64,000 bases of DNA, from NCBI RefSeq assembly GCF_037044555.1, contig NZ_CP146275.1:2832501-2896500 (forward strand), given 5' to 3'. The notes under the pieces are model-generated. The model made no database searches, was not told the origin of the DNA, and saw only the letters and a program-made list of their open reading frames with translations. A program made the translations under genes and the position numbers. Shown here one piece after another: positions 45,745-53,542 of this stretch (position 1 is its first letter; each line of letters opens with the position of its first letter). The DNA comes from Pelagibacterium nitratireducens. GTDB taxonomy: Bacteria; Pseudomonadota; Alphaproteobacteria; Rhizobiales; Devosiaceae.

Positions 45745-48108
45745 ATGACGCTCGACTGGACAAGCGCAGAACAGGCCCAAACCGTAACGCGGCTCGAGGA
45801 CGATCCGCGCCCGGCATGGCTATGGCCGGTCGACGGGACGCAGCCGGTCTGGACCAACCGGGCGGCCGGGCTGTTTGGCGCCAGGACCAAGGGCGGGGAA
45901 ATCAAGACCCAGGAGCCGGCCGTACCCATCAAGGGCCAGATCGCACGGATCGTGCGGCTGGGACTGACGGGGCGGCCGACGCTGTCACGGATGCAGTTTC
46001 TGGCCGGCCGCAAGCCGCTTTCGGCGACCTGCCATTGCACACCGCTGCGTTTGGGCGACGACGGGCTGTATCTGCTGGTGGTCGGGGTCGATCCGATCAG
46101 CGATGACGTGCTGGCGGCGGCCGGGCAGCAGCCGGATGAGATTGCACCCGCCGAGCCCGAAGCCCTGCCGGTGGCCAATGAGCAGACCGAGGATGGGCCG
46201 GAGGAAGACGATAGCGAGAGCGAAGGGTTGGCGGTGCTTGTCGACAGACTGGCCGGACACGAGCACCTTTTCGAGCCTCTCGATGCCGACGACGATGCGC
46301 CGTTCGCCGGCGCTGTCCCGAGCCGCGATTTTGCCGACATCGCCTTTGACGAAAACGTCGAAGCGGTTTCGGGCGAAGGTCAATCCGATTGGGGCATGGA
46401 CGATCTGGCCAATGAGGAAGAGGCGTTCACCGCCGACGGCAATGACGACGAAGCTCCGGTGCGCGCGGGATTGTGGCAGGTCACCGGGCGGGGGCTGACC
46501 GTTTCGCGCATCAGCTACGATGAAAGCGAGCCCGATTTGCCTGCCGCAGACGCGGCAAACCAGGCTGACGAGGATCACGCGGCCCCCGACGCCGGCGAGC
46601 AAACGACGCGGTACAATTTCGAAGAGCTTTCGCGCATTCTGACCGACCGGATCAATCGCGAGGACCCGCCCGAGCCGGCGTCTGCCCCCCTGCCCCGGAC
46701 GCCGGAGCGAACGGGGGGCGAGCTGGTAGCGCTGAGCGAAGAAGCGCTGGTGCTCAACCGGCTGCCGATCGGCATTCTGATCTTTCGCGACCAGGATATT
46801 CTGTTTGCCAACCGTGCACTGGTCGACCTGACGGGCTATGAGAACGCAACGACCCTGCGTGGATTGGGGCTTTCGGCGATTTTCCCAACCGTTGATGGTG
46901 GTGAGCCGGCGGGGCCGGTCAGCCATTTGCTGCGCCGGGATGGCGAGAAAATCGCGGTCAATGCCCGGCTTAACGCCATCACCTGGCAGGGTCGGCCCGG
47001 CTTCATGCTTTCGGCCAGGGCCAACGACATCGAGCCGCTGCGCGAAGCGGAAGTCGGCCAGTTTGCAGCGCTTTGGGCCAAGGTCGCCAATTTCGATTTC
47101 GTCACGGCGGACCGGACCGGGCTCATCGCCAGCTTCACGAATGGCCGGGACGACAGTTCGGCCGCCGAAATCGGAACGCCGATCACCAATCTGATCGCCC
47201 AGAGCGATCATTCCGCGTTGCGGCAGTTTCTGAGCCTGCCGGCGCGCTATGCGGGCGGCGTGCGGCCCGCGATTTCGCTCAAGGGAAAGCGGGCCGGACA
47301 CACGCTGACGCTTTTCGCCGAGGGACGCGCCGGCATCGTTTCGGGCTATTTCGGCCTGCTTGGTCCCGCCGATACCCAGGCCGTCGCGCCGGGTCCGCGG
47401 GCGGGGCTGCCGACCGCCACGCTGAGCCGGATCACGCGCGGGCTGCGCCGTCCGCTCAACACCATTGCGGGGTTTTCCGAGTTGATCGTATCGGAATCCT
47501 TCGGGCCATTGGCCAATGCGCGCTATCTCGAATACGCACGCGACATCCGCTCGGCGAGCGGCGAGATCGGCGATTTGGCCGATGAACTCGACGATTATGT
47601 GCGGCTCGCCGAGGGCGAGTTGGCGCTCTCTCCGGCCGATGTGGATATCGCAACGCTTCTGGCCGAGAGTCTGGTGCGGGTGCGCGCTCAGGCCGGACGG
47701 GCCCGGGTGTTGCTGCGCAGCGCGATCAGCGAACGGCTGCCCTATGTCCGGGTCGATGCCGCAACGCTCAAGCAGGCCGTGCTCAACATGCTGGCCAGCG
47801 CGATCAGCGAAGGTGGCGAGGGATCCAAGGTCGTGCTCTCGGGACAGGTCGAGGACGATGGCTCGGTTTCCATCCATGTTCGCGACACGGCCAAGGCACC
47901 CAATGCCCTGGCCGAGCGTTTCATGGTGTTTCGTGACGGGGTGGCGGCGGATGGCAGCGAGCGCAAACCGAGCCAGTCGAGCATCGGGCTGACGCTGACC
48001 CGGTCGCTGGTGGCGGTCAATGCCTGTTCACTGAGCCTTGCGCCGGCCAGCGAGAGCGGCACGCTGATGACGCTGACCATTCCGGCTAGCCTGGTGGTGC
48101 GGGGCTGA
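45745..48108 (+). CDS. PdhS-like sensor protein with degenerate histidine-kinase core
   Basis: A 787-residue protein without a transmembrane region. The N-terminus (RPAWLWPVDG..VWTNRAAGLFG) looks like the PAS-type start of PdhS cell-cycle kinases. A long acidic linker (about 130-290) precedes a PAS domain (335-440). The HisKA-like helix reads TRGLRRPLN, so Arg565 replaces the phospho-His of SHELRTPLN. The ATPase-like domain has NMLASA for NLLxNA and lacks the DxGxG loop. It should neither bind ATP normally nor autophosphorylate. CtrA-like boxes lie upstream. Confidence 0.85.
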   Translation: MTLDWTSAEQAQTVTRLEDDPRPAWLWPVDGTQPVWTNRAAGLFGARTKGGEIKTQEPAVPIKGQIARIVRLGLTGRPTLSRMQFLAGRKPLSATCHCTPLRLGDDGLYLLVVGVDPISDDVLAAAGQQPDEIAPAEPEALPVANEQTEDGPEEDDSESEGLAVLVDRLAGHEHLFEPLDADDDAPFAGAVPSRDFADIAFDENVEAVSGEGQSDWGMDDLANEEEAFTADGNDDEAPVRAGLWQVTGRGLTVSRISYDESEPDLPAADAANQADEDHAAPDAGEQTTRYNFEELSRILTDRINREDPPEPASAPLPRTPERTGGELVALSEEALVLNRLPIGILIFRDQDILFANRALVDLTGYENATTLRGLGLSAIFPTVDGGEPAGPVSHLLRRDGEKIAVNARLNAITWQGRPGFMLSARANDIEPLREAEVGQFAALWAKVANFDFVTADRTGLIASFTNGRDDSSAAEIGTPITNLIAQSDHSALRQFLSLPARYAGGVRPAISLKGKRAGHTLTLFAEGRAGIVSGYFGLLGPADTQAVAPGPRAGLPTATLSRITRGLRRPLNTIAGFSELIVSESFGPLANARYLEYARDIRSASGEIGDLADELDDYVRLAEGELALSPADVDIATLLAESLVRVRAQAGRARVLLRSAISERLPYVRVDAATLKQAVLNMLASAISEGGEGSKVVLSGQVEDDGSVSIHVRDTAKAPNALAERFMVFRDGVAADGSERKPSQSSIGLTLTRSLVAVNACSLSLAPASESGTLMTLTIPASLVVRG

Positions 48109-48154
48109 AAGCGCCGCTTGACAAGCACCGGCATGGTCAGCCTTAACTCGTCCC

Positions 48155-49240
48155 ATGAGCAAGTTCGAGCCGATCCTGCGGATTGAAAACGTGTCGCGCC
48201 ATTTCGGCAGCGTGGCGGCTCTCGATGGCGTTTCCTTCGAGATCGCGCCGGGTGAGATCGTGTGCCTGGTCGGCCATTCGGGATGTGGGAAATCGACCCT
48301 GTTGCGGACAATTTCAGGGGTCGAGCAGATCGACGGCGGGTCTGTGATGCTGGCCGGCACGGTCGTCAGCGGCGCAGAGGGGTTCGTTGAGCCAGAGGAC
48401 CGCAACATCGGCTTCATGTTTCAGGACTATGCGCTGTTTCCCCATCTGACAGCACGCCAGAATATCGGCTTCGGGCTCCGGGGCATGAGCCGCAAGGACG
48501 CAGCGACCCGTGTTGGCGACGTCATTGCACGGCTCGAAATCGAGGCGCTGGCCGAGCGCTATCCCCACATGCTTTCGGGCGGCGAGCAACAGCGCGTCGC
48601 ACTGGCCCGCGCCCTGGCACCTCAGCCGCGTATCCTATTGATGGACGAGCCTTTTTCCAATCTCGACCGAGGCCTGCGCGACACGATCCGGCGCGAAACC
48701 GTGGCGCTGCTGCGCCAGTTGGGAACGACGGCGATCGTGGTGACGCATGATCCGGAAGAAGCTCTGGCGATCGGGGACAAGGTCGTCCTGATGCACAAGG
48801 GCAAGGTGATCGAAAGCGGGACCGGCGACGCCATTTACAGCTTTCCCCAGACCGCTTATGCGGCTGCGTTTTTTTCGCAGGTCAACCGCATTCCGGCCCG
48901 GCGCTCGGGCGACTGGCTGGACAGTGCGCTTGGCCGGTTTCCGGCGCCGTGCGGGAGTTCCGGGCCGGTACAGCTTTTCATTCGCCCCCAGGCGCTGACC
49001 CTGAACGAGGGCGGAACCACGGCAACGGTGAAGGCGCGGGTACTGCTTGGCGAGATCGAGGAGTTGACGCTCGATGTTGCCGGCCTCGACGATCCACTGG
49101 TCATGCGCACCAGCGCCCGGCGGGGGGTTGAAGTCGGCCAACGGGTGAGCGTAGGTGTCGCCCCCAACGACGTGCTGGTGTTTGCAGCGGACGAGGCGGC
49201 GCGGTCCACCCTGCCGCACGGCCCGGTGGCCGCAGAATAA
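48155..49240 (+). CDS. fbpC: ferric iron ABC transporter ATP-binding protein
   Basis: A 361-residue ATPase. It has Walker A GHSGCGKST, the Q-loop MFQDYALFPHLT, signature LSGGEQQRVALARAL, Walker B ILLMDEPFSNLD and the H-loop VTHDPEEAL, followed by a C-terminal TOBE-like domain (FIRPQALTL). It energises import of Fe(III) with FbpA and FbpB encoded downstream. A 145-bp gap with an Irr box separates it from fbpA, so the two may be differently controlled. Confidence 0.92.
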   Translation: MSKFEPILRIENVSRHFGSVAALDGVSFEIAPGEIVCLVGHSGCGKSTLLRTISGVEQIDGGSVMLAGTVVSGAEGFVEPEDRNIGFMFQDYALFPHLTARQNIGFGLRGMSRKDAATRVGDVIARLEIEALAERYPHMLSGGEQQRVALARALAPQPRILLMDEPFSNLDRGLRDTIRRETVALLRQLGTTAIVVTHDPEEALAIGDKVVLMHKGKVIESGTGDAIYSFPQTAYAAAFFSQVNRIPARRSGDWLDSALGRFPAPCGSSGPVQLFIRPQALTLNEGGTTATVKARVLLGEIEELTLDVAGLDDPLVMRTSARRGVEVGQRVSVGVAPNDVLVFAADEAARSTLPHGPVAAE

Positions 49241-49260
49241 ATTCCGTTACGGATCAACTG

Positions 49261-49277
49261 TTTAGAATGGCTCTAAA
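49261..49277 (+). promoter_or_regulatory. Irr box (iron control element) upstream of fbpA
   Basis: TTTAGAA (49261-49267), TGG, CTCTAAA (49271-49277). It matches the rhizobial Irr ICE motif TTTAGAA-N3-TTCTAAA at all but one position. It lies 109 bp before the fbpA ATG. Irr controls iron genes in Hyphomicrobiales through heme status; whether it activates or represses here depends on the promoter position. Confidence 0.7.
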
Positions 49278-49385
49278 CTGGGTTTGAAATTTCTTGACTC
49301 ATACTATCACCTATGGGGTAGTGCCGTTCTGGGCGCGCTTTGGCCTTCGGCGCCCTTGATGCAACAACACCAAGGGAATACCCAA

Positions 49386-50414
49386 ATGACACGACTTTTG
49401 AAGACGTTTTCGGCCGCCAGTCTTCTGGCGCTGGGCGCAGCCGTGCCTGCCCTGGCCCAAGAGGTCAATATCTACACCACCCGCGAGCCGGGCTTGATCC
49501 AGCCGATCCTTGATGCGTTTACCGCTGAGACCGGAATTGCCGTCAACACCGTCTTTTTGCAGGACGGGCTGATCGAGCGTGTTTCGGCAGAGGGCGAGAG
49601 CTCCCCCGCCGACATCCTGATGACTGTCGATTTCGGGGCACTGATCGATCTGGTCGATACCGGCCTGACCCAGCCGGTGGATTCGGACGTGCTCGAAGCC
49701 GCCGTTCCCGAGGCGCTCCGCGACCCCGAGGGCAACTGGTTCGCCTTGTCGGGCCGCGCGCGCGTGCTCTATGCCGCCAAGGATCTCGATCTCGACAGCT
49801 TCACCTATGAGCAGCTCGACGATGAAGAATGGCGCGGGCGGCTGTGCATCCGGTCGGGCCAGCATCCCTACAACACGGCAATGTTTGCGGCCTATATGGC
49901 CAAATATGGCGAAGAGGAAACCCGGACCTGGCTCGAGGGCATCAAGGCCAATCAGGCTCGCGTTGCCGCTGGTGGTGACCGCGACGGCGCGCGCGACATT
50001 GCCGCGGGCATTTGCGACATCGCCATCGGCAACTCCTATTACGTCGGGCTGATGACTTCGGGGGCCGGCGGTGAAGAGCAGCAGGCATGGTCCGAGGAAA
50101 TCAAGGTCATCCTGCCGACTTTCGAGAATGGCGGTACGCTGGTCAATATATCGGGCGCCGGGCTGGCCGCACATGCGCCCAACCATGACGAGGCCGTGCA
50201 ATTGCTCGAGTATCTGGTCTCTGACGAGGCGCAGAAGCTCTATGCTGAAGCCAATTTCGAATATCCGGTTTCCGCATCGGCAGAGGTGCATCCGATCATC
50301 GCCGCTTTCGGCGAGCTCGAAGCTGACGAGCTCTCGCTGACCGAAGTGCTGCCGTTCCGCACGCGGGCCAGCGAACTTGTCGACGAAGTCAACTTCGACA
50401 CGTTCGAAAACTAG
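49386..50414 (+). CDS. fbpA: ferric iron ABC transporter substrate-binding protein
   Basis: A 342-residue periplasmic protein with a signal peptide (residues 1-24, ending ALA-Q). The mature N-terminus VNIYTTREPGLIQPILDAF is typical of class III Fe(III)-binding proteins, and the tandem iron-ligand tyrosines are seen in AIGNSYYVG. ATG 49386 has AGGGA upstream; the longer frame to 49284 contains the regulatory region. It is followed by a 10-bp hairpin and then fbpB. Confidence 0.93.
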   Translation: MTRLLKTFSAASLLALGAAVPALAQEVNIYTTREPGLIQPILDAFTAETGIAVNTVFLQDGLIERVSAEGESSPADILMTVDFGALIDLVDTGLTQPVDSDVLEAAVPEALRDPEGNWFALSGRARVLYAAKDLDLDSFTYEQLDDEEWRGRLCIRSGQHPYNTAMFAAYMAKYGEEETRTWLEGIKANQARVAAGGDRDGARDIAAGICDIAIGNSYYVGLMTSGAGGEEQQAWSEEIKVILPTFENGGTLVNISGAGLAAHAPNHDEAVQLLEYLVSDEAQKLYAEANFEYPVSASAEVHPIIAAFGELEADELSLTEVLPFRTRASELVDEVNFDTFEN

Positions 50415-50419
50415 GAAAC

Positions 50420-50444
50420 GCGCGGCGGGGATGACCCGCCGCGC
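50420..50444 (+). promoter_or_regulatory. perfect 10-bp hairpin between fbpA and fbpB
   Basis: GCGCGGCGGG (50420-50429), 5-nt loop, CCCGCCGCGC (50435-50444), ending 8 nt before the fbpB ATG. No T-tract follows. It is likely to protect the fbpA 3' end and limit fbpB translation, so that more binding protein than permease is made. Confidence 0.6.
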
Positions 50445-50452
50445 CATCCTCG

Positions 50453-52120
50453 ATGGCAGATTTGACTCGGAGCCGGCCCGCAGCGCGGCACCACATCAGA
50501 CTTTCGCTCTGGGCCGCGATGGCATTTGCCGCCGCGGCTCTCGCGCTGTTGCCGGTGGCAACGATCGGCGTGACGGCGATTGCCGATACGGGCACGCTGT
50601 GGTCGCATGTCCTCGCCAATATCCTGCCGCAGGCGGCCTGGAACACCGCCATTTTGCTGCTCGGTACCGGGATCATTGCGACCTGTGTGGGAACGGGGGC
50701 GGCGTGGCTGGTTTCGGCCTATGATTTCCGCGGGCGGGGCGTGCTCGAGTGGGCGTTGCTGCTGCCGCTGGCCGTGCCGACCTATATCATGGCCTATGCC
50801 TATCTCGATGTCTTGAGCCCGCTTGGGCCCATTCAAGGCGCCCTCCGCTGGGTGCTGGGCTATTCGAGCCCGCGCGAATTCCGGCTTCCCGATATTCGCG
50901 CCATGTGGGGAGCAATCGGTGTTTTCGGATTTGTGCTCTACCCTTACGTGTATCTGACCACGCGGGCGATGTTTCTGACGCAGGCGGCCAATCTGGTGGA
51001 AATTTCCCGGACACTGGGGGTGACCCGCAGCGGCGTATTCTGGCGGGTCGGGCTGCCCCTTGCGCGTCCGGCGATTGCCGTTGGCGTATCGCTGGCGCTC
51101 ATGGAAGCGCTTAACGATGTGGGGGCGGCACAGTTTCTGGGCATCCGCACGCTGACGGCATCGGTCTATACCACCTGGATCGTGCGCACGGATCTGGCCG
51201 GGGCCGCGCAGATCGCCATTGCCATGCTGGTGGTGGTGATCGCGCTGATCGTTTTCGAGCGCTGGGCACGGCGCAACCAGCGTTTCGCCGCCAGCGCGCA
51301 AAGGGCACGGCCCATGCCGCCGCGCCGGCTGAACGGGGTCAAGGGATTGGGTGCCTTTGCCCTGGGGTTTCTGCCCATTCTTATCGGATTTGCGGGGCCG
51401 GCGATCTATCTGGTTGTAGCGGCGATCAGGCGGATCGAATTTGCCGGCATTTCTCCAGCGCTGGTGCGGGCGACACTCAACACGATTTCGGTTTCGGCCA
51501 TCGCCACTGCCGTGGTGCTGGTGCTTGGCTTTACCATTGCCTATGCGGCGCGGATCGAGCCGGGGCGGAAAACCTCGATTGCAGCGCGGATTGCGACACT
51601 GGGCTATGCCGTGCCCGGAACGGTGCTGGCCATCGGCATCCTGATCCCTGTTGCTGCGTTCGACCGTACGCTGGACGGGCTGATGCGCAACTGGTTCGGG
51701 GTTTCGAGTGGCCTGTTGCTGCTCGGCTCGGGGGCGGCGCTCATCTATGCCTATACGGCGCGGTTTCTGGCGATTTCGGCGGGCGGAATCGAGGCCGGGC
51801 TGAGCCGCATCCCGGCATCGTATGATCATGCATCACGCACGCTGGGACAGGGCGCCACGGGGACCTTGTTTCGGGTTCACCTGCCACTGTCGCGGACGGC
51901 GCTGACCGCGGCGGGCCTTCTGGTTTTCGTCGATTGCATGAAGGAATTGCCGGCAACACTTTTGCTGCGGCCCCTCAATTTCGAGAGCCTTGCGACGCTG
52001 CTTTATGGCGAGGCGGCACGCGGAACCTATGAAGACGCGGCGCTGGCGGCGCTGATCATCGTGGTTATCGGGATTTTGCCGGTGGTGCTTCTGGCGCGAA
52101 TGGGCCGGACCGATCGGTAG
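50453..52120 (+). CDS. fbpB: ferric iron ABC transporter permease
   Basis: A 555-residue fused permease with about 12 helices, the double-length form made of two homologous halves. Each half has an EAA-type loop (ISRTLGVTRSGVFWRVGLPLARPAIAVG and ASRTLGQGATGTLFRVHLPLSRTALTAAGL). It forms the channel of the FbpABC importer. The ATG at 50453 lacks a visible Shine-Dalgarno and lies just behind a strong hairpin; ATG 50519 is a less likely start. Confidence 0.9.
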   Translation: MADLTRSRPAARHHIRLSLWAAMAFAAAALALLPVATIGVTAIADTGTLWSHVLANILPQAAWNTAILLLGTGIIATCVGTGAAWLVSAYDFRGRGVLEWALLLPLAVPTYIMAYAYLDVLSPLGPIQGALRWVLGYSSPREFRLPDIRAMWGAIGVFGFVLYPYVYLTTRAMFLTQAANLVEISRTLGVTRSGVFWRVGLPLARPAIAVGVSLALMEALNDVGAAQFLGIRTLTASVYTTWIVRTDLAGAAQIAIAMLVVVIALIVFERWARRNQRFAASAQRARPMPPRRLNGVKGLGAFALGFLPILIGFAGPAIYLVVAAIRRIEFAGISPALVRATLNTISVSAIATAVVLVLGFTIAYAARIEPGRKTSIAARIATLGYAVPGTVLAIGILIPVAAFDRTLDGLMRNWFGVSSGLLLLGSGAALIYAYTARFLAISAGGIEAGLSRIPASYDHASRTLGQGATGTLFRVHLPLSRTALTAAGLLVFVDCMKELPATLLLRPLNFESLATLLYGEAARGTYEDAALAALIIVVIGILPVVLLARMGRTDR

Positions 52121-52166
52121 GATCGGCCCGGCCCCGGAGCCTTATCGCACTCCAGCAATTTCAACC

Positions 52167-52205
52167 TAGAGCCGTGGACTTGATTCAATCGAAGCCCCGG
52201 CTCTA
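52167..52205. repeat. palindromic repeat between fbpB and aglK
   Basis: TAGAGCCG (52167-52174) and CGGCTCTA (52198-52205) enclose an inner GATT/AATC pair. It belongs to the same style of intergenic hairpin as 52221-52264 and lies between the convergent fbpB and aglK genes. Confidence 0.65.
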
Positions 52206-52220
52206 ATCCCTTGTTTTGTC

Positions 52221-52264
52221 GCGTGTCCGAACCGCAAAACCGTTTCCACTTTTGCTGGACACGC
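52221..52264. repeat. palindromic repeat with compensated arms behind aglK
   Basis: GCGTGTCC (52221-52228) and GGACACGC (52257-52264) enclose GCAAAA/TTTTGC inner arms. Its layout and the CCGAACCG spacer match the GCGCTTCC copies at 28.7 and 29.7 kb, but both arms have changed together. It ends 1 bp before the aglK stop codon and may terminate both convergent operons. Confidence 0.75.
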
Positions 52265-52265
52265 T

Positions 52266-53516
52266 CTACACCTTCGGTTTGGCCGGGGCCTTGCGGACAG
52301 GAGCCTTTTTGGCCGCGGCGGTCTTGACCGCACCAGCCTTGGGGGTGGCTGTCTTTGCTTTTGCGGCGGGCTTGCGCGCCGGCTTGGCGGGCATGGCGAC
52401 CGCGCCGGCGCCGCCGACAACGCCCTCATCGGGCGTGCCCTGGGTCGTCGGGTTTGCCGGCTTTGCCGATTTGGCGGCGGGAGTGGCTCTGGCCGGTGCG
52501 CTGGCACCGGTCGTCATCGGTTTTCCTGCCTTATCGAACAGGTGATAGAGATCGCCCTTTGGGGCAAAGCTGATCTGGGCGCCGGACTTGTAGGGCGTCT
52601 TGCCTTCCTGGCGGATGATGATCGCGTCTTCCTCACCAATATCGACATAGATGAAGCTGTCCGAGCCAAGGTCTTCGGAGTAGATGACCTTACCCGACCA
52701 AACACCCTTGCCGGCGGGCACGATTTCCATGTGCTCGGGACGCACGCCAACAGTGGTTGCCTTGTAGGACTCGGCATTCTTGCCGGTCAGGAAATTCATC
52801 TTCGGCGAGCCGATGAAGCCCGCGACGAAAAGCGATTGGGGATGATCGTAGAGCTCCATGGGGGTGCCCACCTGCATCACCACGCCATCCTTGAGCACCA
52901 CGATGCGGTCGGCGAGCGTCATGGCCTCGACCTGGTCGTGAGTGACGTAAACCATGGTGGTGCCGGGCAGCGATTCCTTGAGCTTGGCGATTTCCATACG
53001 GGTCGCAACGCGCAGGGCGGCGTCGAGGTTGGAAAGCGGTTCGTCGAACAGGAAGACCTGCGGATTGCGAACGATGGCGCGGCCGATGGCGACGCGTTGA
53101 CGCTGACCACCGGAAAGCGCCTTGGGGAGCCGTTCGAGATAGGGGCCGAGCTGGAGCATTTCGGCAGCGGCCTCGACCTTTTTCCTGATCTCGTCTTTGG
53201 GCGTGCGTGTCAGCTTGAGCGAATAGGCCATGTTGTCGAACACTGTCATATGCGGATAAAGCGCATAGGACTGGAAGACCATGGCGATGCCGCGCTTGGA
53301 GGGCGCTACGTCGTTGACGACGCGGCCACCGATTTCAAGCTGACCGGCCGAAATCGTCTCGAGCCCCGATATGGTGCGCAGCAGCGTTGACTTGCCGCAG
53401 CCCGAGGGGCCGACAAAAACGATGAACTCACCCGACTTGATGTCGAGATTGATATCCTTGAGCACTTCGACATTGCCGTAGCGCTTGTAGAGATTGGTAA
53501 TCTGCAGGTCAGACAT
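52266..53516 (-). CDS. aglK: alpha-glucoside ABC transporter ATPase with histone-like C-terminal tail
   Basis: A 416-residue UgpC/MalK-type ATPase. It has Walker A GPSGCGKST, signature LSGGQRQRVAIGRAI, Walker B FLFDEPLSNLD and VTHDQVEAMTLADRIVVL; the regulatory TOBE domain carries VGVRPEHMEIVP. Normal members end near residue 335. Here about 80 more residues (337-416) are almost only Ala, Lys, Pro, Thr and Gly (AKPARKPAAKAKTATPKAGA type). It lies 26 bp after aglA and serves the AglEFG importer. Confidence 0.9.
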   Translation of the reverse strand: MSDLQITNLYKRYGNVEVLKDINLDIKSGEFIVFVGPSGCGKSTLLRTISGLETISAGQLEIGGRVVNDVAPSKRGIAMVFQSYALYPHMTVFDNMAYSLKLTRTPKDEIRKKVEAAAEMLQLGPYLERLPKALSGGQRQRVAIGRAIVRNPQVFLFDEPLSNLDAALRVATRMEIAKLKESLPGTTMVYVTHDQVEAMTLADRIVVLKDGVVMQVGTPMELYDHPQSLFVAGFIGSPKMNFLTGKNAESYKATTVGVRPEHMEIVPAGKGVWSGKVIYSEDLGSDSFIYVDIGEEDAIIIRQEGKTPYKSGAQISFAPKGDLYHLFDKAGKPMTTGASAPARATPAAKSAKPANPTTQGTPDEGVVGGAGAVAMPAKPARKPAAKAKTATPKAGAVKTAAAKKAPVRKAPAKPKV

Positions 53517-53542
53517 CGTTACTCCCCTGGACTGTTTTGTCC

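Noticed and set aside
45985..47877. 630-codon minus-strand frame over the kinase-like gene
   Set aside because: No family signal, Arg/Gly/Gln-rich; the plus-strand PAS and kinase folds account for the region.
48155..50414. Reading the fbp genes as a thiamine or putrescine importer
   Set aside because: The tandem Tyr ligands in GNSYYVG, the fused permease and the Irr box all favour ferric iron.
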